Assembly (NCBI RefSeq): GCF_049943955.1
Contig: NZ_JBNFTW010000006.1
Span: 1 to 64,000 of the forward strand
DNA length: 64,000 bases
From: Desulfosporosinus sp049943955
GTDB taxonomy: Bacteria > Bacillota > Desulfitobacteriia > Desulfitobacteriales > Desulfitobacteriaceae
Direction: 5' to 3'
The notes under the pieces were generated by a model that searched no databases, was not told the origin of the DNA, and was given only the letters and a program-made list of their open reading frames with translations. Position numbers and translations under genes: made by a program. Shown piece by piece: positions 16,219 through 23,897 of this stretch (position 1 is its first letter; the number at the start of each line of letters is the position of its first letter).

Positions 16219-17052
16219 TTATACTTCTCCAATTACCCCCCGAAGCAGACTTAGAATGCCATAATCATTTTTACCTGACCCATAACCCACATTCTGAATA
16301 ACCATTTCCGGGAAATCACTCTGTTGAGCTAAAGCCTTCATGAGAGATGCTCCTGTTGGTGTAATAAGTTCACCCGTAATGCCAGATTCTCTGAATTTAA
16401 AGCCCCTTAGCAGCATCAGAGTCGCAGGGGCCGGCAGAGGCAGCGTTCCATGAGCACATTGAACAAAGCCTTTTGACCAAGGAAGAGTAGGAACACGAAT
16501 TTCCTCAATGTCTAAAAGATCAAGAGCGATGCAGGTCCCAACGATATCGACAAGAGAGTCCACTGCCCCTACTTCATGAAAGTGAACTTTATCGAGAGTT
16601 GTCCCATGAACTCTGGCTTCTGCTTCAGCTAAAACATCAAACACTCGTAAAGCGTTTTTTTGAGAACGTTCGGATAAAGAACCTGACAAGATCATGTTCT
16701 GAATATCCGGAAGAAACCGATTATGATTGTGGTCATGAGTATGATCATGTTTATGGCAATGATCATGTTCGGGGCTATGATCGTGTTCGTGTTCGTGATT
16801 GTGATTGTGATCATGTTCGTTTTCATGACTATGATCGCTTTCGTGTTGGAGCTCGTTTAGTATTACAACATCGATGTCTGTCGCTTGAATGCCTTGAACT
16901 TGACGCGAACGGACATCCAGTCGAAATTCGTTCAAACCTATAGAATGTAATTGTTCAATAATCTTCTCCGGGTCCGCACCTAAGGCTATTAAAGACCCCA
17001 AAGCCATATCTCCGCTAATACCTGCAAATGTATCCCAAAAAAGAATTTTCAA
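16219..17052 (-). CDS. larC: Nickel-pincer cofactor biosynthesis protein LarC, N-terminal half only (LarC1)
   Basis: A 277-residue protein starting with the family motif WDTFAGISGDM, from TTG after GAGGAG. LarC inserts nickel into the pyridinium dithiocarboxylate mononucleotide cofactor in a CTP-dependent cyclometallation. A striking histidine-rich stretch (about residues 67-111; HDHNHNHEHEHDH-type) should bind or store nickel. Full LarC proteins are about 400 residues, with a C-terminal LarC2 domain that binds CTP; in some lactobacilli the two halves are joined by programmed frameshifting. Here the gene ends after YGILSLLRGVIGEV and the rhomboid gene follows within 16 nt, so no LarC2 is encoded downstream. 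It is the last lar gene of larE-larB-larC. Confidence 0.85.
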   Translation of the reverse strand: MKILFWDTFAGISGDMALGSLIALGADPEKIIEQLHSIGLNEFRLDVRSRQVQGIQATDIDVVILNELQHESDHSHENEHDHNHNHEHEHDHSPEHDHCHKHDHTHDHNHNRFLPDIQNMILSGSLSERSQKNALRVFDVLAEAEARVHGTTLDKVHFHEVGAVDSLVDIVGTCIALDLLDIEEIRVPTLPWSKGFVQCAHGTLPLPAPATLMLLRGFKFRESGITGELITPTGASLMKALAQQSDFPEMVIQNVGYGSGKNDYGILSLLRGVIGEV

Positions 17053-17065
17053 ATTGAGGCTCCTC

Positions 17066-17827
17066 TCAATGATTTTTGTTTACTCTGCGAATAATTGTTG
17101 ACGCTAAAGAAGCCGCCCCAAAACCATTATCAATATTTACAACGCCTACTCCTGAAGCACAGCTGTTCAGCATGCTGAGTAATGCTGCCAGCCCTTGAAA
17201 ATGAGCACCATACCCAACACTTGTCGGCACGGCTATCACCGGCTGCTCGACTAAACCGCCGACAACACTCGCTAAAGCACCTTCCATTCCTGCCACAACA
17301 ATCAAGACATCTGCACTATCCATAGTCTCTCGTTGAGCAAGAAGGCGATGAAGCCCCGCAACACCAACATCAAAAATTGTTTCTACGTCATGACCCATAT
17401 AACGGGCTGTAAGCCAAGCCTCCCGAGCTACAGGCAAATCAGCTGTACCGGCAGTCATGATAAGAATTTTTCCTGGAATTGTTGGCTCTTCCAAGGGCAG
17501 CAACAGGAGGCAGCGTGCCAGTGAATCATACTGAGCATCGGGGAAATGATGCAGTATTATATCAGCATGTTCAGGGATAAGCCGAGTTGCCAGGACATTC
17601 CGAGATTTAGCGCCTAAATGTTTCAAGATGGAAACAATTTGCTCAGGCTGCTTCCCTTGACAAAAGACAACTTCAGATTGTCCTGTTCTTAATGCTCGAT
17701 GATGATCTAAGCGGGCAAACCCTAGATCCTCAAAGGGCAATTCCTTCAATTGGTTTAAAGCCTGCTCTGGGGTACAATTTCCTGATTTAACAGCTTCGAG
17801 GAGAGTTTTAAGGGTTTCCTCATCCAT
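17066..17827 (-). CDS. larB: Nickel-pincer cofactor biosynthesis protein LarB
   Basis: A 253-residue protein related to PurE (AIR carboxylase). LarB carboxylates and hydrolyses nicotinic acid adenine dinucleotide to pyridinium-3,5-dicarboxylate mononucleotide, the first step of the nickel-pincer cofactor. The C-terminal PurE-like domain shows MTAGTADLPVAREA (about residue 121) and GMEGALASVVGGLV followed by PTSVGYGAHFQGLAALLSM; the N-terminal helix bundle is typical of LarB. The ATG directly follows the TAA of larE, with the ribosome site GGAGGGG inside larE, so translation is coupled. Its order between larE and larC supports the call. Confidence 0.92.
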   Translation of the reverse strand: MDEETLKTLLEAVKSGNCTPEQALNQLKELPFEDLGFARLDHHRALRTGQSEVVFCQGKQPEQIVSILKHLGAKSRNVLATRLIPEHADIILHHFPDAQYDSLARCLLLLPLEEPTIPGKILIMTAGTADLPVAREAWLTARYMGHDVETIFDVGVAGLHRLLAQRETMDSADVLIVVAGMEGALASVVGGLVEQPVIAVPTSVGYGAHFQGLAALLSMLNSCASGVGVVNIDNGFGAASLASTIIRRVNKNH

Positions 17828-18655
17828 TTAGTTCCCCTCCTTCTGGTTATGATTTAAACTACCCGAACGAAGTCCTTCTAAATCTAGCGTTACAAATTTA
17901 AAACCTAACGTTTTAATGGCTTCTGTAATTTCAGTATAATGTTGGAAAAAAGACGCAAATTCTGGGGTCGGAATCTCAATACGCCCTATGTCTTTATGTG
18001 CCCTTACGCGACATTCGTCAAAGCCAAAGCTGACTAGAATAGCCTCAGCCTGAGCAATTCTAGATAATAATTCAACGGATATGGCATCACCGTAAGGAAC
18101 TCTTGAAGCAAGGCAGGCCATTGATGGCTTGTCCCAAGTCAGTAAATTCCGTCGCCGAGATAAAGCCCGGATCTCTTCCTTAGTAAGACCAACCGCCAGC
18201 AAGGGGCTTTTAATCTTTAATTCTTTTAGAGCCTTTCTTCCAGGACGATAATCTTGGTCATCGGAAGCATTCGTTCCTTCAATTAAGTTAGAATATCCTA
18301 ATTGTTTGCTTAGCGACAGGAATGTCTCAAATAATTCTTTTTTACAAAAGTAACATCGGTCCGGTGGATTATCTCGAAACGGTTGTAACTCCATAATGTC
18401 AATATCAATCACTTCGATAGGGAAGTGGTATGTTTGAGCTAACAATAGAGCGGAGTTCTGCTCTTCGCCGGAAATCATCGGGCCACGTGCAAAAACTGCT
18501 TTACAGTTTTGCCCTAAAGCCTCCTGGGTTATAGCCATGAGATAAGTAGAATCGACACCGCCCGAAAAGGCTACAAGGACGTTTTTATAGGATTTTATCA
18601 GGCTAATAAGCTTGGTTTCTTTGTTTAAAGTTTCTTTGTTGAGTGTTACTTCCAT
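17828..18655 (-). CDS. larE: ATP-dependent sacrificial sulfur transferase LarE
   Basis: A 275-residue PP-loop protein. LarE adenylates the dicarboxylate made by LarB and transfers sulfur from its own cysteine to form thiocarboxylates. Visible motifs are the PP-loop SGGVDST (about residue 29) and the conserved MACLASRVPYG (about 182), which carries the cysteine sacrificed in single-cysteine LarE proteins. A further CYFC pair (about 104-107) may hold an Fe-S cluster or serve as extra sulfur donors, as in cluster-type LarE. ATG 18655 has AAGGGA 9 nt upstream; a GTG six codons earlier overlaps that site. It is first in larE-larB-larC. The racemase LarA is not in the window. Confidence 0.9.
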   Translation of the reverse strand: MEVTLNKETLNKETKLISLIKSYKNVLVAFSGGVDSTYLMAITQEALGQNCKAVFARGPMISGEEQNSALLLAQTYHFPIEVIDIDIMELQPFRDNPPDRCYFCKKELFETFLSLSKQLGYSNLIEGTNASDDQDYRPGRKALKELKIKSPLLAVGLTKEEIRALSRRRNLLTWDKPSMACLASRVPYGDAISVELLSRIAQAEAILVSFGFDECRVRAHKDIGRIEIPTPEFASFFQHYTEITEAIKTLGFKFVTLDLEGLRSGSLNHNQKEGN

Positions 18656-18750
18656 GGTTATACTCCCTTCCACTCTATTCTACCGATCGTTTAAATGACT
18701 GTCAAAGAAACTTTGAAGAAGCAAAATCTGCAAATTAAAAGGACGTTTTT

Positions 18751-18786
18751 GGTGGGAACCACTCCCACATGTAGAAGGGGGGATTT
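18751..18786 (+). repeat. Right-end remnant of the HEARO/omega-RNA-like repeat family (copy D)
   Basis: The segment GGGAACCACTCCCAC plus TGTAGAAGGGGGG matches the right-end hairpin of the full copies (compare GGGAACCGCTCCCAC and TGTGGAAGCGGGAG at 58459-58486). No left end is visible, so it is a fragment. It lies between fixX (3' side) and larE (5' side). Confidence 0.55.
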
Positions 18787-18807
18787 TCAGTTGGATAAAA
18801 ATCCTGG

Positions 18808-18838
18808 TAAAAAAGAACAGGGGTTAACCTCCCTGCTC
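18808..18838 (-). terminator. Intrinsic terminator of the fixX operon
   Basis: Leftward, GAGCAGGG pairs with CCCTGTTC around a loop of 8 nt and is followed by TTTTTTA. It lies about 35 nt after the fixX stop. Confidence 0.7.
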
Positions 18839-18872
18839 TTGAACCAAAACTATGTTTTAATAGTTATTGTGT

Positions 18873-19154
18873 TTAACCATTCTTCCAGGAAACCCCAAAA
18901 CCACCTCTTGGATATTTCCAGATTATGTTGCCATAAGGGCAGCCAATGAGACATGTACCGCACTCAAGACATCCTTCATACCCTACAGAAATTCTCTTCT
19001 CCTCTTCGTCCCAATCATAAACATGAGCTGGGCAAAAGCGAGTACAAGGTTTATCTTGACATTGGTTCAGACAAACTTTTGGATCGCTGATTTTAATATG
19101 ATTTAATTTATCAGTATTAAATCGCACTAAATAAAGTTTATCGTCTAATTTCAT
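18873..19154 (-). CDS. fixX: Ferredoxin-like protein FixX
   Basis: A 93-residue ferredoxin that pairs with FixC and carries electrons from its flavin. The C-terminal CLECGTCLIGCPYGNI is a 4Fe-4S motif (C-x2-C-x2-C-x3-CP), and the upstream VCLNQCQDKPCTRFCP pattern is typical of FixX. I chose ATG 19154, which overlaps the FixC stop as ATGA and has GGAGGG just upstream inside fixC, giving coupled translation; an in-frame ATG five codons earlier lacks its own site. It is the last gene of etfB-etfA-fixC-fixX and is followed by a terminator. Confidence 0.92.
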   Translation of the reverse strand: MKLDDKLYLVRFNTDKLNHIKISDPKVCLNQCQDKPCTRFCPAHVYDWDEEEKRISVGYEGCLECGTCLIGCPYGNIIWKYPRGGFGVSWKNG

Positions 19155-20443
19155 AGTAATGCCCTCCATGCCCCATAGATATCTTTAATAATACCACCTT
19201 TTGATCGTTGTTCGAAGAGCATTTGCATTATTTCCTTCTGGCGTTGTTTCTTAGGTGTCCCATCAGCCGTTAAATACATTTTGGCGGCTTTGGAAAACAT
19301 TTTGGGATAAATCTTTAAAAGATGAGGGTTATTCTCAAAGAATTCACCCATATGACGATAATGGTAAAGGTCTTTTAAAACGAAAGAATCACGCAATCGA
19401 GCTTCATAAACCGCCATTGCTTGATCACTGACATCCCCCGCTTTGATCGCTTGAGCTGCAACTTCGCCGGCAATTTTCCCTGATATCATGGCAAGATTTG
19501 ACCCTTCGCGGTTCAGCGAATTCATAAGCATAGCGGTGTCCCCTACTACCATAACTCCCTGACGATGTAGTCTTGGGACTTGAGTATAACCGCCCTCCGG
19601 TATCAGATGAGCAAGGTACTCCTTGGTTTCACCGCCTTGCAGAAGACGCTTAACATAGGGTTTTGCTTTTAGATTTTCCAAAAGATCATTAGGTGTCCAT
19701 TGTTCACGAATCACAGATGCTAAAATTGCTCCAACTCCGATAGATATGGAATCCTTATTCGTATAGATAAATCCCACACCCATCATGCCTGCAGTGGAAT
19801 CTCCGTAGAGTTCGATAGTAGCCCCTTGTCCTTCATCGAGACAGAAACGATCTTCAATCTTTTCTTTGGGCAGGGCAATAACTTCTTTAACAGTGACAGC
19901 TACGGAGGCTGGTTTCAAAGGTTTAGCCAACCCGGTTTTAACAGCAAGAAAGTTATTTACTCCTTCGGCAATAATGACGACTTTTGCTCCCAAATCCCCC
20001 TCAACTCGACCTGTCCGAACTCCTACAACGTTACCGTTTTGATATAAAAGATCTTCAACTAATGTTTCTGTAATAATCATTACACCGGCTTTTTCAGCTT
20101 GCTGAGCAAGCCAGCGGTCAAATTTAACCCGTAAGATCGAATGGGCGTTATAAGGTTCCTTCGCCCAATCCGGATCTCGATACCCCGCCAGTATCGATTC
20201 ATCCCCACTTAACATAGCGAGTCTCTGTTCTATAATGGGGCGTTCTAAGGGTGCCTCTTTCCAAAACTCTGGCACTACCATATCCGTAGCCTTAGTATAA
20301 AGGATACCACCCATTACATTTTTCGTGCCGGGATAATCCCCGCGTTCAATGACTAATGTTTTCATACCTCCATTAGCAGCACTAATTGCGGCAGATAGGC
20401 CAGCAGGACCGCCTCCGACGATAATTACATCAAAGTTTTCCAT
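19151..20443 (-). CDS. fixC: FixC, ETF-quinone oxidoreductase-like flavoprotein
   Basis: A 430-residue FAD protein of the FixC/ETF:quinone oxidoreductase family. The N-terminal VIIVGGGPAGLSAAISAA is the FAD dinucleotide-binding fold, and GVMVVGDTAMLMNS (about residue 296) is the second FAD motif. In FixABCX, FixAB oxidises NADH and bifurcates electrons: one branch goes through FixC/FixX to quinone, the other to ferredoxin or flavodoxin. The start ATG 20443 follows GGAGGGG and lies 12 nt after etfA. Length and motifs are normal. Confidence 0.92.
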   Translation of the reverse strand: MENFDVIIVGGGPAGLSAAISAANGGMKTLVIERGDYPGTKNVMGGILYTKATDMVVPEFWKEAPLERPIIEQRLAMLSGDESILAGYRDPDWAKEPYNAHSILRVKFDRWLAQQAEKAGVMIITETLVEDLLYQNGNVVGVRTGRVEGDLGAKVVIIAEGVNNFLAVKTGLAKPLKPASVAVTVKEVIALPKEKIEDRFCLDEGQGATIELYGDSTAGMMGVGFIYTNKDSISIGVGAILASVIREQWTPNDLLENLKAKPYVKRLLQGGETKEYLAHLIPEGGYTQVPRLHRQGVMVVGDTAMLMNSLNREGSNLAMISGKIAGEVAAQAIKAGDVSDQAMAVYEARLRDSFVLKDLYHYRHMGEFFENNPHLLKIYPKMFSKAAKMYLTADGTPKKQRQKEIMQMLFEQRSKGGIIKDIYGAWRALL

Positions 20444-20455
20444 GGTTGCCCCTCC

Positions 20456-21784
20456 TTAATTAGCCACGCCATGCTGAAGGCGTTTTTTAAATTCTGAAGT
20501 CATTGCAGGCACGATCTGGAATAAATCTCCGACAATTCCGTAGTTTGCAACTTTTAATATGGGAGCTTCGGGATCATTATTGATGGCAATGATAAAATCG
20601 GATGTTTCCATACCTACCAAATGCTGAATAGCACCGGAAATCCCAATGGCTATATATACTTTAGGACGAACAGTGACGCCTGATTGACCTACTTGCTGAT
20701 CATGGCTTAGCCAACCCGCTTCCACAGCCCCGCGAGTTCCTGCCAGAGTAGCACCTAAAACTTCTGCCAATTCTTCTGCTATAACTAAATTCCGTTTGGC
20801 AGCAATCCCCAAACCTACCGAAACGATAATTTCAGCTTTATCAAGAAAAGCGCTTCTGGCATCAGCTGCTATAAACTCCAGGACTTTTGTGCGAATGTCA
20901 CTTTCACTTAAGCTGAATTCTTCCCGAATTAATTCTCCTTCTCGACCTTCTACTCGCTCTGGCATTTCCATCACTCTCGGACGAACCGTCGCCATTTGCG
21001 GGCGTCTTGCGCGACAAAGAATTGTCGCCATGATATTTCCTCCGAATGCAGGCCGGGTTTGCTGCAGGAGTTTTGTCTCCGGATCGATTCCTAATACGGT
21101 ACAATCGGCAGTTAAACCGGTTTGCATCTTAGTAGCAACAGCCGGGAACACATCTCGTCCCATTGATGTCGCACCCATTAAAATAATTTCTGGTTGATAT
21201 TTTCGCACGAGACTCGTAATTGCCTCTGCATAAGGTTCTGTTCGATAGTCTTTAAGAACTTCATGATCTATAACATAGAGTTTTTCGGCGCCATAGGCAA
21301 ACGCTGCGGGAATAACATCGTCAACTTGATAACCGGTAATTACGCCGCAAAGTTCAGACCCAAGGGAATCCGCAAGTTTTCGGCCCTCGCCCAATAACTC
21401 CCAGGATACCGGAGCAACTCTCCCATTGTTATATTCAATGATAACCCAAACCCCGCTCCAAACATCTCCCCCTGTAACCGGAGTCACTTGAGAACGGATA
21501 GTTTTTTTCTCATTTCCATGAGCATAATCGCTGACAGATTCAGGTAAAGGCTCCTTTAGATTAAACCTTGAACCAACCTCAGAAGACAGTTCGTCTTTTG
21601 AGTCCTGAGGAATAGAAAGAGATAAAGCATTCGTTGGGCAAACTTTAACACAACTACCCAAGTCTTTGCATTTATTTGGGTCCGGAGTAGCTAAACCGTC
21701 AACTAAATCAATAGCTTCAAGGGAACATTCCATAACGCAGGCTCCGCAGCCAATACACTTTGTCTTATCTACAGCAACTGTCAT
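20456..21784 (-). CDS. etfA: Electron-transfer flavoprotein alpha subunit (FixB/EtfA) with N-terminal ferredoxin domain
   Basis: A 442-residue EtfA. The first 60 residues form a two-cluster ferredoxin module (CIGCGACVMECSLEAI and CKDLGSCVKVCPTNAL); the second site lacks one spacing-standard cysteine (CKDLGSC in place of C-x2-C). A linker leads to the EtfA domain, with the C-terminal FAD-binding part TRGAVEAGWLSHDQQVGQSG and IAIGISGAIQHLVGM. Fd-fused EtfA occurs in many anaerobes and lets the ETF trade electrons with ferredoxin-type carriers. The ATG overlaps the etfB stop by one base (TAATG), so the two are translationally coupled. Confidence 0.93.
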   Translation of the reverse strand: MTVAVDKTKCIGCGACVMECSLEAIDLVDGLATPDPNKCKDLGSCVKVCPTNALSLSIPQDSKDELSSEVGSRFNLKEPLPESVSDYAHGNEKKTIRSQVTPVTGGDVWSGVWVIIEYNNGRVAPVSWELLGEGRKLADSLGSELCGVITGYQVDDVIPAAFAYGAEKLYVIDHEVLKDYRTEPYAEAITSLVRKYQPEIILMGATSMGRDVFPAVATKMQTGLTADCTVLGIDPETKLLQQTRPAFGGNIMATILCRARRPQMATVRPRVMEMPERVEGREGELIREEFSLSESDIRTKVLEFIAADARSAFLDKAEIIVSVGLGIAAKRNLVIAEELAEVLGATLAGTRGAVEAGWLSHDQQVGQSGVTVRPKVYIAIGISGAIQHLVGMETSDFIIAINNDPEAPILKVANYGIVGDLFQIVPAMTSEFKKRLQHGVAN

Positions 21785-22617
21785 TAACGTTTTCCTCCCT
21801 TCATAAGGGGATTAACCATGATGACATTTTGTTGGAAAAGCTTTTGAACGACCGAAGCAGCGGTCCCCGCCGGATCGTTTTGCCCATCAATGATCTCTCC
21901 GCCAGAACGTCCCGGAGGGGCAAAAATTCGCGAAACACTCGTAGGAGATCCCTTAAGGCCCATTTGAGTTAGATCAAATGATAAAGAGTTTACATTCCAT
22001 AGTTCAGGTTCATAAGCGGCGGCTTTCATCATGTTGGGTAATGTCGCATAGCGTATATCGTTCAGTTCTTTTTCGACGGTAATTAAAGCAGGAAGCTGAG
22101 CTTGAACGATTTGCCGTCCACTTTCCGTTTTTCGCTCAACCGTCACGCTCGTGTCTGTCAGTTCCCTAATTCTGATAGCATAGGTCAATTGGGGAAAACC
22201 GAGGCGTTGGGCGATACCGGGTCCTGTTTGAGCAGTATCGCCATCAATTGCTTCTTTTCCGGCAAACACCAGATCGATGGGGTCCGTCTCATGAATCGTT
22301 TTAAGAGCCGTTGAAATAATATAAGCTGTTGCCAAGGAGTCTGAACCGCCAAAAGCGCGATCACTTAGAAGAATTCCTCGATCAGCACCAAAAGACATTG
22401 CTTTTTTTAATGCTTCTTTCGCTTGGGGTGGACCCATACTGACGATAGTAACTTTTCCGCCAACTTTATCCTTCAAACGAATTGCTTCTTCCAGACCATG
22501 GGCATCGTAGGGATTGATAATTGACGGTACTCCTTCACGCATGAGGGTATTAGTATGGGGATCTATTCGAACTTCTGAGGTATCTGGTACTTGTTTTAGG
22601 CAGACGACAAAGTGCAC
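21784..22617 (-). CDS. etfB: Electron-transfer flavoprotein beta subunit (FixA/EtfB)
   Basis: A 277-residue EtfB. It starts with FVVCLKQVPDTSEVRID, the usual N-terminus, and contains the nucleotide-binding features GPPQAKEALKKAMSFGADRGILL and the family signature near VERKTESGRQIVQAQLPALITVEKELN. It forms a heterodimer with EtfA. GTG 22617 gives the family's usual start (MHFVVCLK) with AAGGG about 11 nt upstream; a GTG four codons earlier would lie on top of that site. It is the first gene of etfB-etfA-fixC-fixX, with 145 nt of upstream space for a promoter before trxB. Confidence 0.92.
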   Translation of the reverse strand: MHFVVCLKQVPDTSEVRIDPHTNTLMREGVPSIINPYDAHGLEEAIRLKDKVGGKVTIVSMGPPQAKEALKKAMSFGADRGILLSDRAFGGSDSLATAYIISTALKTIHETDPIDLVFAGKEAIDGDTAQTGPGIAQRLGFPQLTYAIRIRELTDTSVTVERKTESGRQIVQAQLPALITVEKELNDIRYATLPNMMKAAAYEPELWNVNSLSFDLTQMGLKGSPTSVSRIFAPPGRSGGEIIDGQNDPAGTAASVVQKLFQQNVIMVNPLMKGGKR

Positions 22618-22762
22618 AGCGCATTCCACCCTTATTTTTTAATAATTTCAAATTGATTAGAGTTATAAATTCTTGTCCAATTACAGCATAGTACAACCCC
22701 CATAAATTATCAAGTTTTGACTTGTTTTCTTAATTAGCCATTAGGATCATGAGCAATTAATA

Positions 22763-23680
22763 TCAACTCTGATGTTCCGTAAGATACTTTTCAACTTCAA
22801 CGGCTGCAAGAGCTCCATCTCCGACAGCTGTTGCCACTTGACGTAATGGTGTATCACGAATATCACCGACTGCATACACACCTTCAATATTTGTCTGCAG
22901 ATATTGATTAGTATATATATACCCTCGTTCATTGGTTTTTATCTCACCGTTCAAAAATTGGTCATTGGGATCGGTCCCGACATAAATAAATACCCCATCA
23001 GCCTGAATTTCCTTCGTTGTTGAATCGAGAACATTACGTAGGCGCACTCCTTCAACATGATCCGAACCAAGAATCTCCTCGACAACGTAATTTAATTCAA
23101 AGCGCATTTTCGAATTGCCTCTTGCCCGGTCAATGAGGATTTGTGAAGCCCGAAAGCCCTCACGCCGATGAATAAGAATAACTTCCTCCGCAAATTTTGT
23201 CAGGTAGGCGCCTTCTTCAAGGGCCGCATCTCCCCCGCCTACAACGATAACCTTTTTGCCTCGAAAAAAAGCACCGTCACAAGTTGCACAATAAGACACG
23301 CCTCTGCCTCTAAATTGATCTTCCCCCGGAACATTCAACAATCTTGGTTTTGAACCAGCAGCGATAATTACCGACTTTGTTTCAAGAACAGAACTATCAG
23401 TATGAATCTTTTTAACCGTTTCTTTAAGGTCAAGAGTTTTGACTTCTTCATAAATAAATTCGACGCCGAAGGACAAGGCTTGCTGATGGAATGAATTCAT
23501 CAGCTCATAACCATTAACCCCCTCTGGAAATCCCGGATAGTTCTCAATTTTTTCCGTTGAAGCCGCTTGTCCGCCGGGCATTGCTAATTCAACGATGGCT
23601 GCCTTAAGACCTCCTCGGGAAGCATAAATTCCTGCAGTCAGACCCGCAGGGCCGGCTCCAACTATTATTACGTCATACAT
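22763..23680 (-). CDS. trxB: Thioredoxin reductase
   Basis: A 305-residue FAD/NADPH enzyme that reduces thioredoxin. N-terminal YDVIIVGAGPAGLTAGIYASRGG is the FAD fold (given here in part), CATCDG (about residue 134) is the redox-active disulfide, VVGGGDAALEEG (about 152) binds NADPH, and YAVGDIRDTPLRQVATAVGDG is the C-terminal FAD motif. ATG 23680 has AGGAG upstream; the longer frame has no site. A palindrome like those bound by CsoR/CstR repressors overlaps the likely -10 box, which suggests copper- or persulfide-responsive control. The gene faces away from the UPF0182 gene. Confidence 0.94.
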   Translation of the reverse strand: MYDVIIVGAGPAGLTAGIYASRGGLKAAIVELAMPGGQAASTEKIENYPGFPEGVNGYELMNSFHQQALSFGVEFIYEEVKTLDLKETVKKIHTDSSVLETKSVIIAAGSKPRLLNVPGEDQFRGRGVSYCATCDGAFFRGKKVIVVGGGDAALEEGAYLTKFAEEVILIHRREGFRASQILIDRARGNSKMRFELNYVVEEILGSDHVEGVRLRNVLDSTTKEIQADGVFIYVGTDPNDQFLNGEIKTNERGYIYTNQYLQTNIEGVYAVGDIRDTPLRQVATAVGDGALAAVEVEKYLTEHQS

Positions 23681-23710
23681 TATTAAACAACTCCTCTTAA
23701 TGCTCTTCAA

Positions 23711-23732
23711 TATACCCCTCACGGGTATTATA
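23711..23732 (-). promoter_or_regulatory. Candidate trxB promoter with CsoR/CstR-like operator
   Basis: ATACCC-CTCAC-GGGTAT (23712-23728) is an inverted repeat of the form found in CsoR and CstR operators (ATACCC, about 5 nt, GGGTAT). Reading leftward it is immediately preceded by and overlaps TATAAT (23727-23732), with a TTGTTA-like -35 about 15-16 nt further upstream. It lies 31 nt before the trxB start codon. No csoR gene is in the window. Confidence 0.5.
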
Positions 23733-23897
23733 TGTTTTAGTATACCATAACAAGACTAAATTTAGAAAGACTCTAATCACAATTTATAAAAATTTTGGAA
23801 GGGATTTTTATTTCTTGGGAAGAATATATGGAATACTAGTTATAGATCTTAACGATGATGATGGGTTTTAGCCATAGTTTTAAAGGAGGAATCTTTA

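Noticed and set aside
16599..16943. Open frame antisense to larC
   Set aside because: It is the reverse reading of the His-rich codons and has no ribosome site.
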